Assembly (NCBI GenBank): GCA_902806575.1
Contig: CADCXD010000012.1
Coordinates: 62,001 to 126,000, forward strand
Reading direction: 5' to 3'
Length of the DNA stretch: 64,000 nt
DNA from: Jackrogersella multiformis
Taxonomy: Eukaryota > Ascomycota > Sordariomycetes > Xylariales > Hypoxylaceae
This document shows, piece after piece, positions 21,401-31,300 of the stretch; the stretch's first letter is position 1, and each line of letters starts with the position of its first letter. The position numbers and the translations under genes are program-made. The notes under the pieces were generated by a model. That model saw only the letters and a program-made list of their open reading frames with translations. It was not told where the DNA came from and made no database searches.

Positions 21401-23398
21401 ATATACCATGATTTAAGTATTTATGAGATATAGGTGATTTAGTTTCAACGTAATTTCTTATTATAGATATTAATATTCATGCTACAGCAAATAAAATCAT
21501 AACTAAATAATACATAATATTATCCTCAGGCCTATAAATTATTCTTAAACTTATTTACCTACCAAAAAATTTCTCTTTCAGACGTCGAGATCTTTTTACT
21601 ATTAGTTACAAACCAAGCAGAAAAACCTGGAATCAGTATAGTTAAGGTTTAAAAATTATTATAGGGACTTAATCTAATTTACTTCCATATATATGGCCGG
21701 TTAAATAAGGCTAGGTTATATTCAATTTTCTTATAAATATTAAATTACTTACCTTGTGAAGCGCCGTCCGAATCATCAACGAAGAATCTAGAAGAGTTCA
21801 TACCTAATTTAATTTTAGATATTTCTTCAGCGGAGCAGCCCAGCGCACCCCTTGAGTCAGCCATAGCTGACGTAGGTGCGCGGAGGGCTATTCCTTCCTC
21901 AGTTAAATGAGCCTTAGAAATCATAAATGTAGCTACCCTTTTTTCAATCTTCAAAATCCTTACTTTTAGAACCTAAAAGAGGATAGTTTTCAAAAAAAGG
22001 AACCATAATCTTGGTGATATCAGAAAACTTATTAACAAGAAAATTTACAGAAGATCCTTTTGTTAATTCGAATCTTCCGCAATTAAAGAAAGTAGTGAAT
22101 TTTTCTATTAGTAAAGCGTCTCTACTATGCTGAGAGATTTGATAACCTAAAACGACTTGATATTTTTTTTTAGTATTATTCTTTACAAGTTTTATAAAGA
22201 AACAACCTTCAGCTTCCGTAAACCCCGCTATTCAATCAGGATTTAATTTATCAGGTAGTGTTACCCTTATCCTAGCGAAGTTGGGATTAGAAGCAGAAAT
22301 TTCTCTACTCTTAATATTTGAAAAATCCTTTTTCAAAATCTCAGGTAAACCTAGGTTCATAGAAGCTCTAATAGATATAATTTTGTTAAATCCTTCAATT
22401 GTTAAATGTTCTTTATTTTTTATTAATTCTAACGCTTCTTTAAAAAGTAAATAATCAACTAATTTTTTTGAAATTAAAGGATATGAATCGAAATGTTTAA
22501 TAATAATATCTAAATCTTTAATAGAAAAAACTCTAAATTGTACTATGTTTTCTTTTACACGTAAAACTCCTATGCCTCCAAAAAATTCTTGAATTTTTCT
22601 TAATAAATTTTCGTCTTTTTTATGTAAAGCTATAGAAAACCCAGGGTTTACATAGTAACCTATTTTATATTTAGCATTTTTTCCTATCGCAAGATGAAAA
22701 CAAGCTTCACCATCAGAAAACCCGGTCACATAAAATGGATTTAAGTCTAAGCCAGATTTTGCAATATTTTCCATATATTTATTTAATACTATAAAAGATA
22801 GTTGTGTACACAAACTAAACTTTCATTATTACCACTATCCTCATAAAAATTTTTTTAGGATAGTAGTCATTAATAATATTAAATTAAGATCAATAAATAA
22901 TAACTCTTATTGTATACTTCACGTTTTTATGGTATAAACTTGAAAATAGTGAGATTTACATATAATTATATAACATAAACCTTGTACACTTAGAATCTTT
23001 AAGATTATTGGACTTAAACTGATTTATCAGCGTCTAGAATACACCTTACAGAGTTTAACTTCTCTGAAGAACCGTCTACTCGTTGCTCTTTTACAGATAT
23101 GAGACTATCTGATTTAGATCCACGATTGCCCATTTTTAAAATAATATTTTATTTCTCTATCTTTAGTGATATTACCATACCCATAGTGATTAGCTAGGCC
23201 AGAGATAAAATTTCCCTTATCTCCTTGGTTACTAAAGCTTTAGGGTGTCCCCGGAGTTTGGCTCTTTTACACGATAATATTGCTGTCATGTAATTCAACT
23301 AATCCCTCCATTTGGGGAGTAGCACTATCTTGAAAATATACACCCCAAGGAGAAGGTACATCAAAATTTATTTTTAGAAGATTTTTTATAAGTAACAT
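12468..23398 (-). CDS. cox2: cytochrome c oxidase subunit 2 (six exons)
   Basis: COX2 carries the CuA centre that takes electrons from cytochrome c. Exons: 23398-23288, 21524-21405, 20231-20142, 16570-16297, 14641-14583 and 12566-12468, total 753 nt, 250 aa, the usual length. Landmarks are NFDVPSPWGVYFQDSATPQ (N-terminus), two transmembrane helices (exons 2 and 3), EGHQWYWSYQYPDF (exon 4), the CuA ligands in FYG + QCSEICGILHSSM across exons 5-6, and the end TWLDVQ with TAA at 12470-12468. All 5' splice points follow T and all introns end in G. At the exon 4/5 join the sequence gives a Tyr where Val or Ile is usual, so that boundary could be off by a few bases. Confidence 0.95.
12567..14582 (-). 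other. cox2 intron 5, group I with GIY-YIG ORF
   Basis: 2016 nt between TAT GGT and CAA TGT. A complete group I core lies just inside the 5' end (about 14560-14260): AATTGCGGGAA, GCAGTTCATCGACTAGACG (R), TTAAGATATAGTCAG (S). The endonuclease gene lies 3' of the core. Confidence 0.85.
12667..14046 (-). CDS. GIY-YIG homing endonuclease in cox2 intron 5
   Basis: 459-residue frame (one TGA Trp). The GIY-YIG module is CGVYIFIHKNTGQKYVGSSN (residues ~120-140), followed by LRRRMDYYFKG and ILEQYYLLNKEFNLNT; the C-terminal part has the DNA-binding repeats typical of these proteins. Family role: nicks or cuts the intronless cox2 site so that the intron is copied in. No break is visible, and it looks active. 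A short GC-rich insertion (about 13560-13595, PDPPTGDTG) lies in a loop after the catalytic strand. Confidence 0.85.
14642..16296 (-). other. cox2 intron 4, group I with GIY-YIG ORF
   Basis: 1655 nt. The 5' part (16020-16260) carries the same core block seen in several other introns here (minus strand AAGAGCAACGAGTAGACGG, then CACCGGGAAACC). The 3' end is the G at 14642. Confidence 0.8.
14676..15923 (-). CDS. GIY-YIG homing endonuclease in cox2 intron 4
   Basis: 415-residue frame with TGA Trp codons. A hydrophobic, basic N-terminus (about 100 aa) is followed by the GIY-YIG module AGVYIYTHKDSSKKYVGSSN, DLARRFKQYF, FLEQYFLLDKRFNLNTH, and a C-terminal helix-turn-helix-like NUMOD region (SVSKAASKFGVSRSSIRNYI) that usually reads DNA. 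It resembles the protein in cox2 intron 5 (shared HIISGNPTTSEVIN-type block), so the two are relatives. Intact. Confidence 0.85.
16755..16985 (-). pseudogene. C-terminal fragment of a NUMOD/GIY-YIG-type endonuclease
   Basis: Open frame FVITLNKYYHSS ... VDEKGNTLHCFDSLADCAKFLKV ... STISKGKSKGIPFI, the DNA-binding tail typical of intron endonucleases. No catalytic domain precedes it; a GC cluster (16985-17020) sits at the broken end. Confidence 0.6.
17099..18335 (-). CDS. LAGLIDADG endonuclease B in cox2 intron 3
   Basis: Open frame of about 410 codons ending TAA 17101-17099. About 100 hydrophobic residues come first, then the two catalytic helices VSGFTDGEGSF (about 17940-17970) and LAGFASAEGCF (about 17460-17490), each with its FFKVG/FFGCG and KEHLT/KKHLT blocks. 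I see no ATG at the start; the frame simply opens after a TAA near 18338, so the start may be non-ATG or the upstream part may be a relic. Catalytic acids are present in both motifs. Confidence 0.75.
18510..19739 (-). CDS. LAGLIDADG endonuclease A in cox2 intron 3
   Basis: 409-aa frame from ATG 19739, closing at TAA 18512-18510. First motif FSGFTDAEGSF, second LLGFIEGEGCF, each with an acidic catalytic residue; the flanking QINLHKDDLNVLYYIQ and DFQDWKNIF blocks fit the family. No frameshift or GC cluster in the catalytic parts, so it looks functional. Confidence 0.85.
20232..21404 (-). other. cox2 intron 2, group I with broken GIY-YIG ORF
   Basis: 1173 nt between AAT CAT GGT and ACT TTG ATA. 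A group I core with R/S (GAGACTACACG .. ATGATATAGTCC) lies near the 3' end (20240-20460). Confidence 0.85.
20481..21404 (-). pseudogene. GIY-YIG endonuclease of cox2 intron 2, broken
   Basis: The frame continues exon 2. It shows KSGIYMWTNINTGDIYIGQSS, GYSNFSLTILEYW, REQYYLDKL, then NUMOD3-type repeats (HSEETKELMKQKSIGRKHSEDT) and a C-terminal recognition helix. A TAA replaces the Tyr before GYSNF (about 21072), a G9 run and a GC cluster (20910-20930) disturb the middle, and another TAA follows TKTKISK. Inactive as it stands. Confidence 0.75.
21525..23287 (-). other. cox2 intron 1, group I with LAGLIDADG ORF
   Basis: 1763 nt between GAA TTA CAT and GAT AAT ATT. The 5' third (23030-23280) holds the core block AAGAGCAACGAGTAGACGG and CCAAACTCCGGGG shared with the nad2 and rnl introns. 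Confidence 0.85.
21745..22813 (-). pseudogene. double LAGLIDADG endonuclease of cox2 intron 1, late frameshift
   Basis: Motifs VTGFSDGEACF and IAGFTEAEGCF with standard flanks. Near the end, DFEDWKKVATFM is hit by one extra G (GGG at 21936-21938), shifting the frame before the last ~60 residues. Past that, a GC-rich insertion is readable in the other frame as ALRAPTSAMADSRGALGCSA; the same peptide occurs at the same place in the rnl endonuclease at 48230. Probably inactive, though the catalytic parts are upstream of the shift. Confidence 0.75.
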
Positions 23399-23714
23399 AA
23401 ATGATATAAATATAAGAATATCTCTGTATTTATCGAACAAATTTGTAAATATAATACACTAAATAAAAATACAGAGTTAAAGATAAACGTATTTAGTTTA
23501 TTTTAGAGCTAATTTCCCTTCATCCTCACCCTCATATTATAAAAATAAAATTTATAATATTACACTCTATTAGCTAAAAAAATTTAGGTTATTATTTATA
23601 TAACATTGAAAAATGTATATAAGGATGAATTAAAAAAAACCCCAAATTAAATAATGATTAAACAATAAATAATATTACAAGATAAAATTTAAATAATACC
23701 ACATAATTGAGATA

Positions 23715-24687
23715 GTTAATCACCATCAGAATCAGGGATACTAGGCATCTCAGTAGACTCTTTATCTATTACGTAATCTAATGGTGACTGTTTGTCTTCA
23801 TGTTTAGTACGTTTATTTTCTGAAGTAATATTTGAATCAGCAGGTCTTTTGGATGATTGTCCTTCAATATCACCTGAACCTACATAACCTTTTGAACCTG
23901 AATCTTCATTATTACTTGAACCTGATCCTTCATTATTACTTGAACCAGATTATGCACCCTTATATTCAACAAATATACCCCCTTTAAATAAATCTTTATC
24001 TATATTCTCAGCCCTACCTTTTTCGATAGAACTATTGTTTGTTTCAACTAATTTTTTTGCAGAATCATGTTTTTCTTCTGAATCCTTCATTAATTTATAA
24101 GCTACTTTAGATAAATATCCATAACCTCCAGCATCTTCATCTTTAAGTCTAGCTGAATGTACTTTATCTTTATTAAATCTAAACGTATCCATATAAGTGT
24201 TTATTTAAAAATCACTAGCCTGAAGGGCTGGGCTCAGCTCGAAAGGCGAGGCTTCGCCTAGGACAAGATTTACCTTATTTTTTTTTTCATCCACAAATTT
24301 ATTATTAGGCTTCATCTTTTTCAGCTACAAAATGTTGACCAAAATCATCATTAACTTCCTTAAACCCTTCTTCCATATGTTGTTTTCGATCTTCTAATCC
24401 TTGAGGGTTATCTTTGTAAGCAGCCAAATATTTAGCGGTTTATTTTTAAATTTTTTCTTTTTTTTTTTACTACTGGTACTTCACCTTTGTTACTTTTATA
24501 AAGTTAACCTAATATTTTTTTTTATATCGTAGTTAGATATAGTAAAACAAGTAGGACTTGAACTAAAATTTATTTTAAATTGTAGGTTGTATCTACGACT
24601 AGAAAATGTGTTTAAAGAAGGTTTACTAAAATTAGTATATAATAAATAAAGGTAACCTAAGTTAAAAAGTGTAGCATGTAAATACAA
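23715..24687 (-). pseudogene. decayed hypothetical ORF, relative of 8690-9447
   Basis: Pieces in order: a leader-like 63-aa frame (24687-24496); AKYLAAYKDNPQGLEDRK (about 24435-24380), matching the NPEGLKKK block of 8690-9447; after a GC cluster (24210-24262), MDTFRFNKDKVHSARL ... (24192-23950) ending TAA; then a Ser/Gly/Glu-rich tail (SGSSNNEGSGSSNNEDSG) to about 23715. Frames change between pieces. Function unknown. Confidence 0.5.
24210..24262. repeat. GC-cluster family C (GCCTGAAGGGCTGGGCTCAG)
   Basis: CACTAGCCTGAAGGGCTGGG..GCGAGGCTTCGCCTAGG at 24205-24262 and again, nearly identical, at 29364-29413 just behind the nad2 intron endonuclease. Confidence 0.85.
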
Positions 24688-24715
24688 AAATTAATTATGT
24701 TGCATAAACAATTAG

Positions 24716-24940
24716 TTATGCAACATATAATAGCAAAAAAGCCATCATCAAAGCAAATAATCCTGTTGCTTCACTAAATGCGAATCCTAGAATAGCATAT
24801 GAAAATAACTGTCCTTTTAATGAGGGGTTTCTAGCTACACCTAAAATTAAAGAACCAAACACTACACCTATTCCTACTCCTGCTCCTATTAAACCTGTAG
24901 TAGCTAAACCTGTACCTATTATTTTTGCAACTTGTATCAT
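24716..24940 (-). CDS. atp9: ATP synthase subunit 9 (c subunit)
   Basis: 74 aa, the normal length, ending TAA. It forms the proton-carrying c-ring of the F0 motor. Two helices: ...GLATTGLIGAGVGIGVVFG and GFAFSEATGLFALMMAFLL, with the essential carboxylate in SEATG. Start chosen at ATG 24940 (MIQVAKIIG); an upstream ATG at 24952 would add four residues. Lies between the NAD3 fusion and cox2, as expected. Its 5' part is duplicated at 10663-11040. Confidence 0.97.
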   Translation of the reverse strand: MIQVAKIIGTGLATTGLIGAGVGIGVVFGSLILGVARNPSLKGQLFSYAILGFAFSEATGLFALMMAFLLLYVA

Positions 24941-25170
24941 TTTTTTTTTCAAAATTTTAACTCCTTCTATTTAATATATAAATTTAAACATTTGTATTTA
25001 TACAAATTCGATTAATTATCTTTTTTCACCCCTTGGCGTGGAATCCTACCTCACACACTTCGTGTACACTTCGTGTACACTTCTCGTGTAGTGAATATTC
25101 GATAATTAATTTATTAAAGTAAAACCTTATAAATGTTACAAAACTTAAAGGTAAAAGTATGAATATTTAT
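24792..25170 (-). repeat. atp9 5' segment, original of the duplication
   Basis: Upstream region and first ~50 codons of atp9, nearly identical to 10663-11040. It includes an AACTCCTTC-rich leader and a direct repeat ACACTTCGTGT at 25055-25090. Likely holds the expression signals of atp9. Confidence 0.88.
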
Positions 25171-25608
25171 GTTAAACATAACGTATTTACATAAAAATGA
25201 GTGACAACTTGTAGACTGTCTATATTTAATATACTCTTTTAGTGCCGCCGCCCAAGCTCTATCACGCTATATTTGTAGCCAATAGAGTGCAGAAATATTA
25301 AATATAAATCATATAGTTGTTATAACTATAAATAATAATGCTATAGTTAATCCTCAAATATCCTTAACGTATTCTCTCAATACAAAAGGGTAAGTAAAGA
25401 TAAAAGGGTAAGTAAAGTAAAGATAATATATATATCCAGTAATAAATATAATAATGCTAATATAAATAACTTAATACCAATTTGTATTCTATTTCGATCT
25501 ACCCCTAAAAGCTCCGGCCTTAAAAAAAAAATACCTTTTTTTAGCACGCGCTGGAGCCTGCTTCTGATCCAAGGGGTCGCTTGCGCAGGAAAATTTTATA
25601 TACACCAT
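25171..25608 (-). other. spacer between atp9 and the NAD3 fusion
   Basis: AT-rich. A short minus-strand frame with a membrane-like stretch (LTIALLFIVITTIWFIFN, about 25280-25390) ends at TAG with no clear start; unassigned. A GC cluster lies at 25500-25590. Confidence 0.4.
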
Positions 25609-28335
25609 TTATTTGTTATTTTCCTTCCCGAGAATCTCAATTACCACTTTTGAGAGCACTTCTGCGATATGGTCTATATCTTCCTTTGTGGTGGTAAATG
25701 GAGGTGAAATAATGATGTGGTCCCCTTTGACCCCGTCTACGGTACCCTTTCCAGGGAATAATGCTAGGTTATATTTTTCTGACAAAGCCAAGTCTACTAT
25801 TTTTTTAGAAATATCTAATTGAGGATCAAAAGGTTCTTTTGTTAATTTGTCCTTTACAAACTCAATACCCCAAAAAAAACCTTTTCCCCTAATGTCTCCT
25901 ACATTTGGATGGTTACCTAGCTTAGCTTTTAGAATATCCCCTAAATAAGGACCTAGTTCATGGACATTTTCCACCAAATGGTTTTCTTTCACAATTTTCT
26001 GTACCTCCAAAGCAGCAACCGCCCCTACAGGCAAGGAATCAAAGGTAAGCCCATGGACAAACTCTCCAGACTTCAACCCATCATAGACCTCTTGAGTGAT
26101 CATAACGGCCGAGATAGCGTGATATCCAGCCCCAAGTCCTTTACCTATTATTAGAATATCAGGTGTAACACCCTCTGCCTGCCATGCATGTAAAGTACCA
26201 GTACGACCCATTCCACACATGATTTCATCGAATATTAAAAGTATCTTAAATTCACGGCAAACTTCTTTAACTGCTTTTAGATAACCTGGAACGGGTTCAA
26301 CACATCCTAACGCTCCACCGCTAACCGTTTCAACGATAAAAGCGGTAACTTTTTCCGGGCCTAGCTCTAAAATTTTAGAACGAAGTTCCTGTTTTTTTTT
26401 TTCAACGAAGACTTCATTAGATTCACCTTCTTCTTGTTGACGATAGGCATAACAAGAGGAAACATGCTCAACATTCTGTATGACAATAGGTTCATAAGGT
26501 TTTTTCCGGGATATATATATTGATACACCCAAAGCACCAAGAGTATTACCGTGATAGGAATGATCACGGCTAATGAAAACCACACGGGTTGTTTCATTGT
26601 CTTGGTCGTAAAAAAATTGACGAGCCATCTTTAAGGCACCTTCTGTCGCGTCAGAACCTGACCCAGTCAAATATACTTTCACGAATACACCATTTGTGCT
26701 AGCTAGAAGTAATTTGCATAATTCATCAACATGTTTATCACTTCAAAATGCGGACGCTATGTAGTGAACCCCTTGTAAGTATTTTTGATAAATTGCCTCA
26801 ATGACTGTCAGGTTACCATAGCCAATAGAAGCGACAGCTGCACCTGAAGCTCCATCAAAAACTATCCTTCCATCCTCGAGATAAAGGTATTTTCCTTCTG
26901 CATAGACAACTGTAGGATAAACCTTATTAAATACGTGGTGCATTGATGGATTATTTATTTCAGATTTAGATACATCATTTGAAATCTTTTCAACGAAATA
27001 AAAATCAATCATACAGAATAAAAGATAGAAAATTTGAAAATAAGTAACTGAAACACTAAAAGATAATAATGATAAAAATATTTTTTTACCTAACTCTTTA
27101 GGAATTTTTTTTTTAACATTTATTATATTCTTTAAATGAACTACAAATTTAAAGAATATAATACACATAAAAGTTAGTCGAGCTAATATAAAAGAATCCT
27201 TAAAAGATATTGTTGTTGTGCAAAAAGAAATTTCTGATAAATAAGCTGTCATATAAATAAATGTAGCAAAAATTAAACTAAGTAAAAACATATTACTTAT
27301 TAAATATATACTATTAATAGATAATACCTTTAAAAGATTTCTATCTCAGAATAATAAATAAACCATAAAAAAACTAGCTGGATATATAGATATATAGCAG
27401 TAAATCGAAAAATCAAGTTTAAATATAAATATAACTAGAACTAAGGATATTACAGCTAATATCGCAACTATATATAATATATAAATGGAAAATTTGTAAA
27501 AAAAATCTTTTTTAATCAAGTAAAACTTAGCTAAATCAGTAAAAGGTAATATAGCCATCGAAACAGGTTTCAGCGCTAACGCGGCCGAAACTAAATTAAC
27601 TCTGAATTTAGTAGTAATACTTACAAATTTAGACCGTATAGAATCTCTTAATTTAGTAATAATACTTACTAATTTAGACCATATATAATCTCTTAATTTA
27701 GTAATAATACTTACAAATTTAGACCGTATAGAATCTCTTAATTTAGTAACAATACTTACTAATTTAAACTGTAAATTATTTTTTTTATTTTCATTTAATT
27801 TGGATATAATCTCATACTTAACTAGTATATATATTCCTTTATTAATAACCTCTGTTAATTGATTAATACTAACCTCTGTGAATTTCAATATAGTATTTAG
27901 ATTAGGAGTATCCTCTAAATCTAAATAATTTCCTATATAATTCAGGCTATTAGTTGAATTTTTATTAGATGATAAATTATCTAGCTGTCTGTTAGATAAA
28001 TTTAACGCTCCCTTTCCTAACTCGAAAACAAACCCAGCACTAATTAATAAAGAAAAGAATAACATAAATACTAACCCATAAATACCGTTAATATAAGCAC
28101 TAACTGCATAAGGATAAATTATTAAAAACTCTATATCGAACAGTATGAATAGAATAGAAACGGTGAAGAAAATAAATTTAAAAGGTAATCTAGTTTGAAT
28201 GAAAGAATGAAATCCACACTCAAAAGCAGAGGTTTTTTCATCATACGGGTTACGAGGAGCTAAGATAAAATTTATAACTAAGAATAAAACACCTATAATG
28301 CAAACGAAAAATAAAAAGAATACAATTGAACTCAT
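25609..28335 (-). CDS. nad3: NAD3 fused in frame to a class-III aminotransferase (908 aa)
   Basis: One frame, no TAA/TAG, from ATG 28335 (sharing one base with the nad2 stop) to TAA 25611-25609; TGA at 27348-27346 and 26745-26743 are read as Trp. Residues 1-~120 are complex I subunit NAD3 (NPYDEKTSAFECGF, LFDIEFLIIYPY). Residues ~120-465 are a linker with four 15-aa repeats (KFVSIITKLRDSIRS type) and several membrane segments. Residues ~466-908 are a full-length PLP aminotransferase: GSGSDATEGALKMAR, LLIFDEIMCGMGRTG (Asp ~703) and ILIIGKGLGAGY (Schiff-base Lys ~732). It would transfer an amino group between an amine and a 2-oxo acid; the exact substrate is not predictable. No other nad3 is present in the window. 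Confidence 0.88.
27601..27775 (-). repeat. 45-bp tandem repeats in the NAD3 linker
   Basis: About four units (AATTTAGTAATAATACTTAC..) coding for the 15-residue repeat [KL][FL]VSI[IVT]TKLRDSIRS. They keep frame and look like recent slippage or duplication. Confidence 0.8.
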
Positions 28336-31300
28336 TATGAATTAAATAAAACTAGAACTAATATAGTTCCTATGCTTAATCATTCTTTGTTCATTAATAT
28401 AAATAATAAAATTATTAGAGTTATACTTGATATTGTAATAGATACAGGACTAGTCATAACTATATTATTATATTGGAATTCTAAATTTTTTACTAAAACA
28501 TTCTTATTATTATTATAAATATAACTAGAAAATTTTTTATCCTTTAGTAAAGAGTTTATTTTATATTCAGGTTTATAAAAGAATATTTCTTTTATAATAT
28601 TAAGGTAGTAGACAGCTCCAATTACACTAGTTAATATTGCTACTAAAGATAAGAAAACATAACCACTATCTAAAGCAGCGCTTAAAACCATTTGTTTAGC
28701 AAAAAATCCTACTAGCGGCGGTACACCTACAAAAGAAAATATTGTAATAGCCAAACTTAAAGCTAAAACAGGATTTACATAAAAGTATCCTCTTAATTGG
28801 CTAATTAATTGTACCGGTGAATTATTTTTATCTAATAATTCTTTATGTTCCTTATTATCAGTCACATAAAAATAGAATGAAAAACCTATTGTCACTAATA
28901 TAATAAAAGCATTTAAATTACTTATTGAATATTGCATTAAATAAAATACAAATGCTTGAATAGATTCTATACTAGTTATACTTAAAGCTAATAGAATAAA
29001 ACCAACATGGCTAATAGTACTATAAGCCAATAGCCTTTTTATTCTAAATTGTGTTAAACCAACTACTGTACCTATTATTAATGATAATAATGAACTCATT
29101 AATAAACCAAATGTTCAATTAAAATCAGCAAAATAATTACTTGTAAAATAAACTATTTCTAACAATAATATAAAAATAGAAATTTTGGCGATGATAGCTA
29201 CAAATGTAGTAACAATTGTGGGAATGGCATCGTATACGTCCACGGATGCTAAATTTACCGTCCAAATTAAAGAAAAGAACGACTTTATGCAAAATACTCG
29301 ATAATAAACATATTATCTAAATTATAATTTAAACATGTAATATTTAATATTTATATTAAATAACACTAGCCTGAAGGGCTGGGCTCAGCTCGAAGACGAG
29401 GCTTCGCCTAGGTACTGTATTAGCTATTTTTTTTTTCATATCTACCTTTATTCATTCCTACCCTTATTTTACGTATTTGATCCAAACCTTCCTTAGTTAA
29501 ATGAACCTTTGTTTGAATCATTTCCGCTACTTTAGTTCAATCCCTAAAGTCTAGTGCTTTCACACCAAGGATAGGATATTTATAGAAAAAAGGTAAAATA
29601 TTTCCATAATTCTTTTTAAATGATTGACATCTAAACTCTACATAATCTTTATAATTAAAAGTTTGACCACACCCAAAGAAATTAGCCATACTTTTTAGTA
29701 AAAATTCGTCTCGGTTATGTTGAGTTAATAAAAAAACTAATACTACACGACTTCCTGCTTTATATAATTTAGATTCCCTAATGCTAACTTTGAAACAACC
29801 ATCACCACTTGTAAAACCAGCTACTCACTGAGGATGTAGTTTAGTATTATCAAGTGGTACTGATGGTCTTGATATAGCAACAGTATTAGGGAAGGCTTCT
29901 TTAAGTAAGGGGCTTAGACCTTTATTAATAGAAGCTCTAATATTTATTATTTTTTGTAAACCTTCAATTGTTAAATGTTCCCTACGTTGCATCATCATAA
30001 CTACTTCTTTAAATAAGAAATAATCAGAATATTTTTGAGTTTTTAAGGGATATTTATCAAAATGAGGAATTACTTTTGTAAGTATTTGATCTAAAGAACC
30101 TATTGTAAAATCACGACAATTATTTCTTTCTTTACCTATTCTACCTACTCCTCCAAAATAAGCTTGGATAAGCTTTAAGAGTTCTATATCTCTAGTATGA
30201 AGATTAATTGTAAAGTTAGCCTCAAATTGCCATCCTAATTTATTTTTAGGTGATTTACGAATTAGAACAAGAAAACAACCTTCTGCGTCTGTAAATCCTG
30301 ATATAAATCAAGGTTCATTCAGTTGAGGTAGTTTATTTATATCTTGGTTCAAGCTACATTTAGTAGAATAAAGTCGTCTTTGAAGAATAAGATTAGAAGG
30401 GATTTTAACTAGATAGTTTCTTTCGAAACCCGTTAGAGTACATCTTAAATGTAATAAATTAATACCACATCTACAGCCATCTACTCGTTGCTCTTTTACA
30501 GCAATATTATTTAATATTACTGACTTAGATCCGCGATTTCCCACGTTCTTTTCAGAAGCCTTCAAGCTTGTTACCATACATGAGTGATTAGTTCATCCAC
30601 TTATACCCTTTCGAGTATAGCTTGGTACTTGAAGTTCTAGGGGGTTTCCGGAATTTGGCTGTATACTCCCAACAACACAGGATTTCCCAGGTCCTATTTC
30701 AGGAGATCAAAAATGAAATGGAGCAGCACTAACTTTAAATAAAAATCCTATACTGAAAATAAGTAAAGAAAAGTTTATATAATATGGTTTATATCAAGAA
30801 TATATATTATCACTTATGCTAGTAATTATATACAGACCATCCATATTAGTAGTTCCAGAATTTGCATACAATAAGCTTGTACCTAATAAAATGTAGCACG
30901 AACTTAAACCTCCTAATAAGAAATAAATTAGACCACCTGTAGTAGCTAATTCTGAATTTCTGTAAATTGTACTTAATAAATACAGTAGGGTCAGTGGAAT
31001 GGTTACCCTGCCCTCCAAACCGTACGTGATAGTTTCCCATCATACGGCTTTCCATAGGTATCTTACAAACCGTAAGAGGTTAATGAGCTATAATTTTTTA
31101 TTTTTGTCATATCTTGATAATTTAGTGGGCTCCGCCCACTCCTTTGTGTAATAAGTCGTGGTGGTAGGTGCACAGAGGTATTTGTTTTCGGTTGAATAGC
31201 CCAGTTCATTGAGCGAAATTACTGTTACCTGTTCTGATCTTCGCTCTAACATCTTTCACTTTTCTGATATGGTGCAATTTCAATGTTACGCGTAGTTTTA

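Noticed and set aside
25280..25390. Short membrane-like frame as atp8
   Set aside because: No ATP8 start or C-terminal signature, no clear start codon.
27291..27346. Treating NAD3 and the aminotransferase as separate genes split at TGA
   Set aside because: TGA is Trp throughout cox2, nad2, nad5 and rps3 here, and no TAA/TAG lies between them.
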